Assembly: GCA_031255895.1 (NCBI GenBank)
Contig: JAIRRQ010000076.1
Coordinates: 1 to 5,632 of the forward strand
Length of the DNA stretch: 5,632 bases
Direction: 5' to 3'
From: Methanocalculaceae archaeon
GTDB taxonomy: Archaea; Halobacteriota; Methanomicrobia; Methanomicrobiales; Methanocorpusculaceae
Part shown: piece by piece, positions 1-4,820 of the stretch
Layout: every line of letters begins with the position of its first letter
How positions within the stretch are numbered: position 1 is the stretch's first letter
The notes under the pieces: model-generated
Seen by the model: the letters and a program-made list of their open reading frames with translations, nothing else
Databases searched by the model: none
Told to the model about the DNA's origin: nothing
Position numbers and translations under genes: made by a program

Positions 1-171
1 GTTATTTACGTTTTTACCACTGACTGGTCGGACGAAAAAGAAGTTATGCGTGTACGCGAAGAATTGAAAAATCTCGGATTTGTGGATCGTATAGGCTACA
101 AACGTAATCTTGATACCTACGCAGGTGAATACCGCGAGAGGGGAAAACGCGTGGCCTACTATTCAGTTTAA
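1..171 (+). CDS. C-terminal fragment of a probable DUF1917/Bles03-like (UPF0696) protein
   Basis: An open frame enters at the left edge in frame 1 and runs for 56 codons to a TAA at 169-171; the start lies outside the window. The visible part includes TTDWSDEKEVMRVREEL, then YKRNLDTYAGEY, and ends in a tyrosine-rich tail. From memory, the pattern Y-x-(T/D)-D-(W/F)-(S/T)-D-E-x-(D/E)-V-M-R-V, followed by YK-x-(D/N)-x-x-T-x-x-G-x-Y, matches the C-terminus of the Bles03/DUF1917 family, whose archaeal members are sometimes labelled putative phosphothreonine lyase-like. The biochemical role of archaeal members is unknown to me. It is convergent with the minus-strand ribosomal cluster, so it is a separate transcription unit. 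The coding frame is well supported by composition and the clean stop; the family name is only moderately supported. Confidence 0.6.
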   Translation, partial: VIYVFTTDWSDEKEVMRVREELKNLGFVDRIGYKRNLDTYAGEYRERGKRVAYYSV

Positions 172-178
172 TTTTTTT
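172..178 (+). terminator. T-run terminator of the plus-strand gene
   Basis: Seven consecutive T residues begin one base after the TAA stop at 171. Archaeal RNA polymerase terminates at oligo-T tracts on the non-template strand without needing a hairpin, and the position directly after the stop fits this. Seen: the T7 tract. Inferred: the terminator function. Confidence 0.5.
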
Positions 179-179
179 G

Positions 180-219
180 AAAAAATAATTGGTAAGATCA
201 CGTCGCACCTCTGTACGAC
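180..219 (-). terminator. 3' end of the ribosomal cluster: small hairpin plus T-run
   Basis: On the minus strand, after the rpl40e stop (242), there is a 6-bp stem with a 6-nt loop (arms 214-219 and 202-207, one G-U pair). It is followed by a tract of six T residues (complement of the A-run at 180-185). The T-run is the likely termination signal for the whole minus-strand cluster and sits back to back with the plus-strand T7 tract at 172-178. The hairpin may simply cap the 3' end. Confidence 0.45.
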
Positions 220-241
220 ATTGCATTGACACACTGTTTGT

Positions 242-385
242 TTATGCTTTTCGCTCCTTATTTTTCAGGCGGAGCGAAGTGGAGCCGCATTTGCGACAAG
301 TGGTCGCGCGGATAGCGTTACGTGCGTTGCATTTCATGCAAATTTTCACATTAAGTAGTCTTGCCTCTGCTTCCGGGAATCTCAT
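242..385 (-). CDS. rpl40e: Large-subunit ribosomal protein L40e (eL40)
   Basis: This small zinc-ribbon protein of the archaeal and eukaryotic large ribosomal subunit has 47 codons plus TAA and is short enough to be missed by length cut-offs. The N-terminus [13 protein letters not shown] is the family signature. It is followed by CMKC (C16, C19) and CRKC (C30, C33), giving C-x2-C-x10-C-x2-C for one Zn ion, and the protein ends in the basic NKERKA tail. Length is typical for archaeal eL40, which lacks the ubiquitin fusion found in eukaryotes. The ATG at 385 aligns with the family start, although many homologues begin M-A-R-F. An AGGAG lies 10 nt upstream (396-400). The gene is the last of the minus-strand cluster, 56 nt after rdgB, and is convergent with the plus-strand gene. 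Identification is essentially certain from the motif pattern and the diagnostic N-terminus. Confidence 0.96.
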   Translation of the reverse strand: MRFPEAEARLLNVKICMKCNARNAIRATTCRKCGSTSLRLKNKERKA

Positions 386-397
386 GTATAAATGACT

Positions 398-422
398 CCT
401 ATATTGTGTTTTATAATATAGG
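398..422 (-). promoter_or_regulatory. Hairpin in the rpl40e leader overlapping its Shine-Dalgarno
   Basis: On the minus strand, CCTATATT (422-415) is followed by a 9-nt loop and its perfect complement AATATAGG (405-398). The 3' arm contains the first three bases of AGGAG (400-396), the only Shine-Dalgarno-like motif before the rpl40e ATG at 385. If rpl40e is read through from rdgB, folding would partly hide the ribosome binding site. The stem is A/U-rich and so of modest stability. An 8-bp inverted repeat somewhere in a window this size is expected by chance, so only the position makes it notable. Confidence 0.4.
409..416 (-). promoter_or_regulatory. Possible TATA box for rpl40e
   Basis: The minus strand reads TTATAAAA here, inside a longer AT-rich stretch. 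Its centre is about 27 nt upstream of the rpl40e ATG at 385, the usual distance from an archaeal TATA box to the transcription start. A transcript from it would begin at or near the ATG and would be almost leaderless. No clear purine-rich BRE is visible just upstream. The same bases form the loop and part of the 5' arm of the leader hairpin, so the two readings compete. Confidence 0.4.
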
Positions 423-441
423 TGCTGAACGATATTAACAA

Positions 442-990
442 TTATGTTGACATGGACGTAACATACCAGTCGCGAAACGCTGCAAGGGCATGTGCCCTGT
501 GTGAAAGATCGTTTTTTTCTGTTATTGTCATCTCTGCAAACGTTTTTGCACCCACTGCAAAGATAGGATCGTAGCCGAAACCTTCCGTTCCGCGTTCTGC
601 GGTTGTGATAGTTCCGTCAACCCGACCGGAAAATACCCGAACGTCGGTTGCGTCTGCATAGGCGACTGCGGTTGCGAAATGTGCGTTTCGCATTTCTCTG
701 CCTACCATCAATCGAAGCACACCCGTGTTTCCGATGGTGTTTTGCACATATGCAGCGTATGGACCGGGAAATCCGGACAATGCATCGATGAATAGTCCTG
801 TATCGTCCACAATTATCGGAACTCCAAGTGCTGCATATGCATGTTCTGCTTTAGTGCGGGCTATCTCCTCCACTGAGTTGGCCTGCGGTTCAAAACAGTC
901 GAAATCAACATGTGTCACTTCGACGATGTCGGAAAAAAAGGCGACAATTTCTGAGACTTTGTTTTTATTCCTGGTGACGATTGTGATCAC
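442..990 (-). CDS. rdgB: XTP/dITP diphosphatase (RdgB/HAM1 family)
   Basis: This Mg2+-dependent pyrophosphatase hydrolyses the non-canonical nucleotides XTP, ITP and dITP to monophosphates and PPi, keeping deaminated purines out of nucleic acids. It is cytoplasmic, 182 aa, the normal length for the family. Visible family motifs are the N-terminal TRNKNK (residues 6-11, phosphate contact), [14 protein letters not shown] (39-52), [18 protein letters not shown] (61-78) with the metal-binding acidic pair, [11 protein letters not shown] (134-144) and [11 protein letters not shown] (159-169). The start is GTG at 990-988. It shares a GTGA overlap with the TGA stop of kae1-bud32 (989-987), and GAGGT (999-1003) sits 8 nt upstream as a ribosome site, so translational coupling is likely. 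No key residue is missing. Assignment is firm; substrate preference rests on the family. Confidence 0.95.
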   Translation of the reverse strand: MITIVTRNKNKVSEIVAFFSDIVEVTHVDFDCFEPQANSVEEIARTKAEHAYAALGVPIIVDDTGLFIDALSGFPGPYAAYVQNTIGNTGVLRLMVGREMRNAHFATAVAYADATDVRVFSGRVDGTITTAERGTEGFGYDPIFAVGAKTFAEMTITEKNDLSHRAHALAAFRDWYVTSMST

Positions 991-2564
991 AGATATCTAC
1001 CTCGGAGTTCGATTTCCTGCTCACGTCTGATCACCGCGTCTGCATAGGGGAATATTGAGTGGTACCCGTCGCAAAATGCATGTTTTAGTTCCGTAGGTGC
1101 TGAGGTAGTACTTTCAAACGTCTGGAACAGGACATGTAGATCCATGCCGCGCGGCTCGATTTCATCTGTTATCTGCGCCAAACCGAAATCCAGCAAATAC
1201 ACGTGACCATTCTTCCAGATCATGTTTGATGTAGTCAAATCACCGTGCACAATCCCTGCTTTGTGCAGTTTGCCTATGGATTTGCCTGCTGCATATGCGT
1301 AATCGTTACTGATGATGTATTTCAACACATCACCATCCAGTTTTTCCATCGTAATTTCATTTTCGGTGATCTCACGGATTACTGGCACCGACACACCGTT
1401 GCGTCGTGCGATTGCAATGCACCGTGCCTCTGCGCGCGTACGTTCCGTGATGAGATATGTATCCAGCGCTGGCACGCGATATCCTTTTGAAATTCTTTTT
1501 TTGATCGCATTTCTCCCGGTGAGATCCACGACGGCTTCCGCACCCCGCTCTATAATATCCGATTGACCAAGTGCAAACAATTTATCAGCATCGTTCCGCC
1601 AGGTCACCATTGTCTGATCGGGCCGATAGCCAGGGTTCACGAACGATGTTTCGATCAATGTTGTCGAACCTGCATCTAACATCACCTTACCTGTGTAGGC
1701 GATCATCGCACCGTTGTCTCCCATGTACATGCGAGGTAATGTCGTGAATTTCGTGCCGCGCTCCTCACACATGATCCGGAACATCTCCTGCAAGCGGTTG
1801 TTTGCGCCGACACCACCAACCAAAATTGCCTCATCTTTTCCAGTGTGGGCAATTGCACGTTCTGTCACCTCGACACACATCGCAAACGCCGTTTCTTGGA
1901 AACTGTAACAAACATCCTCCATCGATTCGCCGCGCGCAATTGCGTCCTTTGCTGCACTCATCAGGCCGGAGAAGGTGAGATCCATTCCTTTCACTGTGTA
2001 GGGAAGAGGAATGTAAGATCCTTTTTTTGCCATTTCCTCGATGAATGGTCCTCCTGGATGTGGGATATTGTGACTGCGAGCAAACTTGTCTAGTGCATTG
2101 CCAAGACCAATGTCTAGTGTCTCACCGAAGATACGGTAACGATCATTCAAGAAACCGAGAACCTGCGTGTTTGCACCTGATGCATACAGTACAATCGGAT
2201 CAGTATATTTCGTGTACCAACGCCCTATCTCTACATGGGCCACACAATGATTCACACCGATTAACGGCACATCGCATTTCAGAGCAAGCGATCGCGCAGC
2301 GGTTGCAGTCGTCCGGAGTGAAGGACCAAGACCAGGTCCTATTGAAAACGCCACACCATCGATGTCGTTTCCTGCCTCGGCAAGAACTTTCTCAATTACA
2401 TCTGCAGCAACCTTAGCATGATGTTGGGCGGCTTCGCGTGGGTGAATCCCTCCGTGCGGAGGTACATATGGTGAGGAGTGAAGACAAACTAGTTCTTCAT
2501 CAAAAACAGCAACACTGAAGTTCCATGCTGTCCCTTCAATGCCAAGAACCCTTGTTTCGGGCAT
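987..2564 (-). CDS. kae1-bud32: Kae1-Bud32 fusion: tRNA N6-threonylcarbamoyltransferase plus KEOPS kinase/ATPase
   Basis: This is a 525-aa two-domain protein of the KEOPS complex. It transfers the threonylcarbamoyl group from TC-AMP (made by Sua5/YrdC) to A37 of ANN-decoding tRNAs, giving t6A. Residues 1 to about 325 form the ASKHA-fold Kae1 domain: GIEGTA near the N-terminus (8-13), the metal ligands in NHCVAH (H106, H110), YASGANTQ (127-134), and MGDNGAM (D284). Residues from about 330 to 525 form the small RIO-like Bud32 domain: ERGAEA (339-344), the ATP-site lysine in AIKKRI (353-358), ERTRAEAR (374-381), the catalytic HGDLTTSN (440-447, D442) and the metal-binding DFG (459-461). Both active sites look intact. 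The fused form is known in Methanocaldococcus and other Euryarchaeota. It starts 11 nt after rps27ae with no clear Shine-Dalgarno and overlaps rdgB by 4 nt. The Cgi121 and Pcc1 partners are not in the window. Confidence 0.96.
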   Translation of the reverse strand: MPETRVLGIEGTAWNFSVAVFDEELVCLHSSPYVPPHGGIHPREAAQHHAKVAADVIEKVLAEAGNDIDGVAFSIGPGLGPSLRTTATAARSLALKCDVPLIGVNHCVAHVEIGRWYTKYTDPIVLYASGANTQVLGFLNDRYRIFGETLDIGLGNALDKFARSHNIPHPGGPFIEEMAKKGSYIPLPYTVKGMDLTFSGLMSAAKDAIARGESMEDVCYSFQETAFAMCVEVTERAIAHTGKDEAILVGGVGANNRLQEMFRIMCEERGTKFTTLPRMYMGDNGAMIAYTGKVMLDAGSTTLIETSFVNPGYRPDQTMVTWRNDADKLFALGQSDIIERGAEAVVDLTGRNAIKKRISKGYRVPALDTYLITERTRAEARCIAIARRNGVSVPVIREITENEITMEKLDGDVLKYIISNDYAYAAGKSIGKLHKAGIVHGDLTTSNMIWKNGHVYLLDFGLAQITDEIEPRGMDLHVLFQTFESTTSAPTELKHAFCDGYHSIFPYADAVIRREQEIELRGRYL

Positions 2565-2575
2565 AGTAATGTATT

Positions 2576-2758
2576 CTATTGCTTAAATTCAGTATATCCA
2601 CATTTTCCACAGGCAAAACGGTCCTTATGCTCTCCCATGAATATGCCTGGGTTACAGTGTGGGCAATAACGGTGTGTGGTGGTTGTTTTTCCTTGTTCAT
2701 CTACGGAGTAGATGTCACTGCGTTTATGTGACTTTTTTGCTGTTTTCTTTGTTGCCAT
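2576..2758 (-). CDS. rps27ae: Small-subunit ribosomal protein S27ae (eS31)
   Basis: This 60-aa zinc-ribbon protein belongs to the archaeal small ribosomal subunit and corresponds to the ribosomal part of the eukaryotic ubiquitin-S27a fusion. The N-terminal third is very basic (KKTAKKSHKR), typical of an rRNA-binding extension. The zinc site is CPHC (C32, C35) and CGKC (C50, C53), spaced C-x2-C-x14-C-x2-C, with the family-typical GIFMGEHKDRFACGKCGY (38-55). It follows rps24e after only 3 nt. Its Shine-Dalgarno (GAGGAGGGG, 2765-2773) lies inside the last codons of rps24e, which supports both the ATG at 2758 and coupled translation. The S24e-S27ae pair is a standard archaeal arrangement. No ubiquitin-like domain is attached. 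Confidence 0.97.
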   Translation of the reverse strand: MATKKTAKKSHKRSDIYSVDEQGKTTTTHRYCPHCNPGIFMGEHKDRFACGKCGYTEFKQ

Positions 2759-2761
2759 AAT

Positions 2762-3061
2762 TTACCCCTCCTCAGTCGCTTTCGGCTGACCCCGGGTAAT
2801 CAAGTACTCGCGTTCAGTTGCTTTCAGTACTTCCGGAGAGTCGTAAATGCGTGCAACCCCGATGACTGTTTTTGTTCCGAATCGTCCCCTCAGAGGAGAA
2901 AGAATGAGGTTTTCAATCGGGACATTCTGCATTACTGCGATTTTTGCTCCGATATCTGCACGAGCAGGCGTTGCACCGTCATACGTGGCGGTGAATGCGA
3001 CCTCGTTACGGCTTAAAAGCTCGTTTCTGATATTAGAGGTGATCTTAATCTCTATCGACAT
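2762..3061 (-). CDS. rps24e: Small-subunit ribosomal protein S24e (eS24)
   Basis: A 99-aa protein of the archaeal small subunit, present also in eukaryotes and absent from bacteria. Recognisable family features are the start MSIEIKITSNIRNELLSR (beta strand, then the N-x-L-L-x-R motif), the conserved block around DIGAKIAVMQNVPIENL (36-52), LSPLRGRFGTKTVIGVARIYDS (54-75), which matches the family G-x-x-x-x-x-G-x-A-x-I-Y-D pattern, and a short charged C-terminal tail. The frame is open further upstream to an ATG at 3118, but that extension would overlap the preceding CoA gene, resembles nothing in the family and would be 19 residues too long, so I use the ATG at 3061. No Shine-Dalgarno precedes it, but a TATA-like element sits at the right distance for a near-leaderless transcript. 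It is followed directly by rps27ae. Confidence 0.93.
   Translation of the reverse strand: MSIEIKITSNIRNELLSRNEVAFTATYDGATPARADIGAKIAVMQNVPIENLILSPLRGRFGTKTVIGVARIYDSPEVLKATEREYLITRGQPKATEEG
2765..2773 (-). promoter_or_regulatory. Strong Shine-Dalgarno of rps27ae inside the end of rps24e
   Basis: GAGGAGGGG on the minus strand contains GGAGG 8 nt before the rps27ae ATG. It overlaps the codons for the final Glu-Glu-Gly of S24e. It is the best Shine-Dalgarno match in the cluster and fixes the start of rps27ae. Confidence 0.8.
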
Positions 3062-3082
3062 CCCATAAATTTTGGAATGCAG

Positions 3083-3091
3083 TATATTTAA
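3083..3091 (-). promoter_or_regulatory. Likely internal TATA box before rps24e
   Basis: The minus strand reads TTAAATATA, centred 26 nt upstream of the rps24e ATG at 3061, in the 43-nt gap after the dephospho-CoA kinase stop. Rps24e has no Shine-Dalgarno, which fits a transcript starting at or just before its ATG. The two observations together suggest an internal promoter driving rps24e and the genes downstream of it. Confidence 0.5.
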
Positions 3092-3104
3092 TACTGGTGT
3101 CTTA

Positions 3105-3599
3105 TCAGATGCGAACAAAACAGGCTAACAGTTCCTCGGCACGTCTCTGCAGTTTTGGTGTCACTTCACAGACCACGACCCCCTCGTTTGGCTGACCGTA
3201 GAGAATCAACGCCCCGTCGGGTAGACACCCTATCAGCGGAAGAACCGCAAGATCTTCCTCACCATCCACTAGAATCATACAGGGGGTTGACTTCACTGCT
3301 TCGTCAAGGACAATGATCAGTTCGTCTGTAATCTCACCCGCTGGATTTCTGACTCGCAGAATATGATGCGGGTTATCTGGCATCACACAATACGGAGAAT
3401 ATGGTGAGCGCATGGTAAATCCGTCGATAATTCCTATTGCAGGAGTAATATCATGGGTAAATGCCGAGTGAGTAACAACATCTCCTACCGTACAGACCAT
3501 TCTGCCGGAAAGTTGTGGGATAATATTGGAAAATTCAGGAAAAATGTTACCGAAGGGTTGTTTGAGTAACTTTCTGTGTTCTGATGGGAGAACAAGCAT
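3105..3599 (-). CDS. GTP-dependent dephospho-CoA kinase (archaeal DPCK, DUF359)
   Basis: This archaeal enzyme carries out the last step of coenzyme A synthesis, phosphorylating the 3'-hydroxyl of the dephospho-CoA ribose with GTP. It is unrelated to bacterial CoaE. At 164 aa it has the usual DUF359 size. The N-terminus LVLPSEHRKLLKQPFG matches the family opening (L-P-x-x-x-R-x-x-L-K-x-P-F-G). TVGDVVT (37-43), GIIDGFTMR (56-64), NPAGEIT (85-91), VDGEEDLAVLP (111-121) and LYGQPNEGVVV (133-143) are the conserved blocks, the aspartates and glutamates among them being the expected metal and nucleotide ligands. The ATG at 3599 shares its A with the spt4 stop (TAATG), so it is translationally coupled. 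It ends in tandem stops TGA-TAA (3107-3102). It is the only small-molecule biosynthesis gene here, although DUF359 next to spt4 and rps24e is a recurrent archaeal arrangement as I recall it. Confidence 0.9.
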   Translation of the reverse strand: MLVLPSEHRKLLKQPFGNIFPEFSNIIPQLSGRMVCTVGDVVTHSAFTHDITPAIGIIDGFTMRSPYSPYCVMPDNPHHILRVRNPAGEITDELIIVLDEAVKSTPCMILVDGEEDLAVLPLIGCLPDGALILYGQPNEGVVVCEVTPKLQRRAEELLACFVRI

Positions 3600-3814
3600 T
3601 ATCGAACCTTAAGAGCATAGCGACCGTTGTATTTGATGTTCATCTTCTTTGCAACATCCGAATTATGTGAGTCAATGATGACTAGATATCCAAACCACTC
3701 TGTCGTTAGGGCATTGCCTTGACATTCTGGACAAACCGTCTTGTCGGTCTCCAGCACCTTATGGCAGGTGCGGCATGCCTGCAGAAATTTTTTCTGTACT
3801 CGCCTCAGCGTCAT
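3599..3814 (-). CDS. spt4: Transcription elongation factor Spt4 (formerly RNA polymerase subunit E'' / RpoE2)
   Basis: This small zinc protein pairs with Spt5 (NusG-like) to form the archaeal Spt4/5 clamp over the RNA polymerase cleft, raising processivity. In the 71-aa product the zinc site is C-x2-C-x10-C-x2-C: C14 and C17 in ACRTCHKV, C28 and C31 in VCPECQG. The Spt5-facing part is TTEWFGYLVIID, and the terminal IKYNGRYALKVR is the family hallmark. Two starts are possible: TTG at 3817 or ATG at 3814. I prefer the ATG because it shares its A with the rpoE1 TGA stop (TGATG), a standard coupling junction, and because an AAGGA lies upstream; the TTG would add one residue. Adjacency to rpoE1 is widely conserved in archaea. 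Spt5 itself is not in the window. Confidence 0.94.
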   Translation of the reverse strand: MTLRRVQKKFLQACRTCHKVLETDKTVCPECQGNALTTEWFGYLVIIDSHNSDVAKKMNIKYNGRYALKVR

Positions 3815-4386
3815 CAATTTCGTTCCTTTTCTGCTTTTTCGCGATTGTGTTCATCTTCAAGCCAAACAAGCGTTCCAAGACCTGGTTGACGCATGGTCAG
3901 ACCTATCTTCGATTCGCGCGGTTCCCGTTCGTTCAGCGACAAGGCCACTACACGGGCGCGCACAGTATCACCTACTGCGATCGTTCTGCCAGTATCTTTG
4001 CAAACGAGACGGGAATTTTTTTCGTCGTAATCGATGTACTCGTCGGTTATCTGACTCATGTGCAACATTGCATCTATGGGTCCTAGCGAGATGAACGCGC
4101 CGAAACTCGTCGTTTCCACCACAATGCCTTCAACAATCTCCTGAAGCGTCAGGCGGAGTGCAACTGCTTCAAAATCTACATCATAATACACGCCACCGTC
4201 ACTGTAGATGATCTCACCGTCGCCGACACGCGTGACTCCAGTGACTGCAATGAAGATACCCATCTCCTTGTCAACCCCTCCCTCAAATTGTTCCTGCAGT
4301 ACATCCAAAATGACGGTGTTTAGATCCTCGCCCATGCGTTCTGGTGGGACCCTTATCTTATCGTTTAGTTTCAGTTTATAATACAT
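3814..4386 (-). CDS. rpoE1: DNA-directed RNA polymerase subunit Rpo7 (RpoE1, Rpb7 homologue)
   Basis: Rpo7 forms the polymerase stalk with Rpo4, contacts emerging RNA through its S1 domain and helps in open-complex formation and termination. At 190 aa it matches the family. Residues 1 to about 80 are the tip/RNP-like domain, starting MYYKLKLNDKIRVPPERMG, which corresponds to the usual MY-x-x-x-x-x-(D/E)-x-(I/V)-R-(V/I)-P-P. Residues 82 to about 167 are an S1 fold with GIVVETTSFGAFISLGPIDAMLH and the following YIDYDEKNSRLVCKDTGR, both well-known Rpb7 segments, and IGLTMRQPGLG near the end. The C-terminus is a highly charged tail (about 176-190). It begins 20 nt after the PIN gene with no good Shine-Dalgarno, and its TGA stop is interlocked with the spt4 ATG. 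The partner Rpo4 is not in the window. Confidence 0.95.
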   Translation of the reverse strand: MYYKLKLNDKIRVPPERMGEDLNTVILDVLQEQFEGGVDKEMGIFIAVTGVTRVGDGEIIYSDGGVYYDVDFEAVALRLTLQEIVEGIVVETTSFGAFISLGPIDAMLHMSQITDEYIDYDEKNSRLVCKDTGRTIAVGDTVRARVVALSLNEREPRESKIGLTMRQPGLGTLVWLEDEHNREKAEKERN

Positions 4387-4406
4387 ATTTTAGCTTCATC
4401 GTTGAA

Positions 4407-4820
4407 TTATTTTCTAACCAATTCGAGCTTGGATCGCGATCGGAGCACAACAACTGGTATGTGCTGGTTGAGCAGACGATCTTTCAATTTTTTATCATTG
4501 GTCACTACAACAGCGTTGAACATCTCTGCGGTTCGGATTACCTTGTCGTCAACCGGTGTCTCATCCTCGTACGGTGGAAGAATCGTACAATGTTTTGCAA
4601 CCATCAAACCAAATCGTGCTGCCGCCGCCTTGTTCCCGCCTCCTTGTGCAAGACCACGCAGCTCATATATCACCTCTTCAGGTACGAGTGCATCATATAC
4701 TCCGAGCAATTCGCGCAGACCTTCAAACAGATCCACGCAGAACTGCGTGGGCATCATCAGAGCATTTGTATCCAGAACGACTGTTATTCTGTCAGAACAC
4801 CCATTCCGATCAGACGCCAT
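4407..4820 (-). CDS. PIN-domain protein, Fcf1/PIN_9-like putative ribonuclease
   Basis: This is a single PIN domain of 137 aa, a metal-dependent RNase fold. The catalytic acids are visible: D17 in VVLDTNALM, E53 in IYELRGL, D91/D92 in PVDDKVIRTA and D109 in VVVTNDKKLKDRL. The QFCVDLFEGLRELLG segment after the first motif, and the IPVVVLRSRSKLEL ending, resemble the archaeal Fcf1-like PIN group linked to rRNA processing rather than a typical VapC toxin; no antitoxin gene is adjacent. The ATG at 4820 overlaps the end of eif2g by 37 nt. I keep it because no other ATG, GTG or TTG lies between it and the VLDTN motif in frame, and because GGTGG sits just upstream. Co-localisation with aIF2-gamma and rpoE1 suggests a housekeeping RNA role. 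The substrate is unknown. Confidence 0.88.
   Translation of the reverse strand: MASDRNGCSDRITVVLDTNALMMPTQFCVDLFEGLRELLGVYDALVPEEVIYELRGLAQGGGNKAAAARFGLMVAKHCTILPPYEDETPVDDKVIRTAEMFNAVVVTNDKKLKDRLLNQHIPVVVLRSRSKLELVRK

Noticed and set aside
189..395. Plus-strand open frame of 68 codons in the convergent gap
   Set aside because: It lies antisense to rpl40e across most of its length; the minus-strand frame gives a perfect ribosomal protein, whereas this one resembles nothing known and is a shadow.
2449..2462. 6+6 inverted repeat (CCTCCG/CGGAGG) in kae1-bud32
   Set aside because: It encodes the conserved Pro-Pro-His-Gly-Gly stretch of Kae1; short G/C-rich arms in coding sequence are expected, and there is no T-run or start site nearby.
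3062..3118. N-terminal extension of rps24e to an upstream ATG at 3118
   Set aside because: It would add 19 non-family residues, overlap the dephospho-CoA kinase end and read through the likely TATA element; the ATG at 3061 matches the known S24e start.
4407..4820. VapBC-type toxin-antitoxin module
   Set aside because: Only a PIN protein is present; both neighbours are essential informational genes (eif2g, rpoE1), no small antitoxin frame is adjacent, and the sequence looks more like the Fcf1 group.
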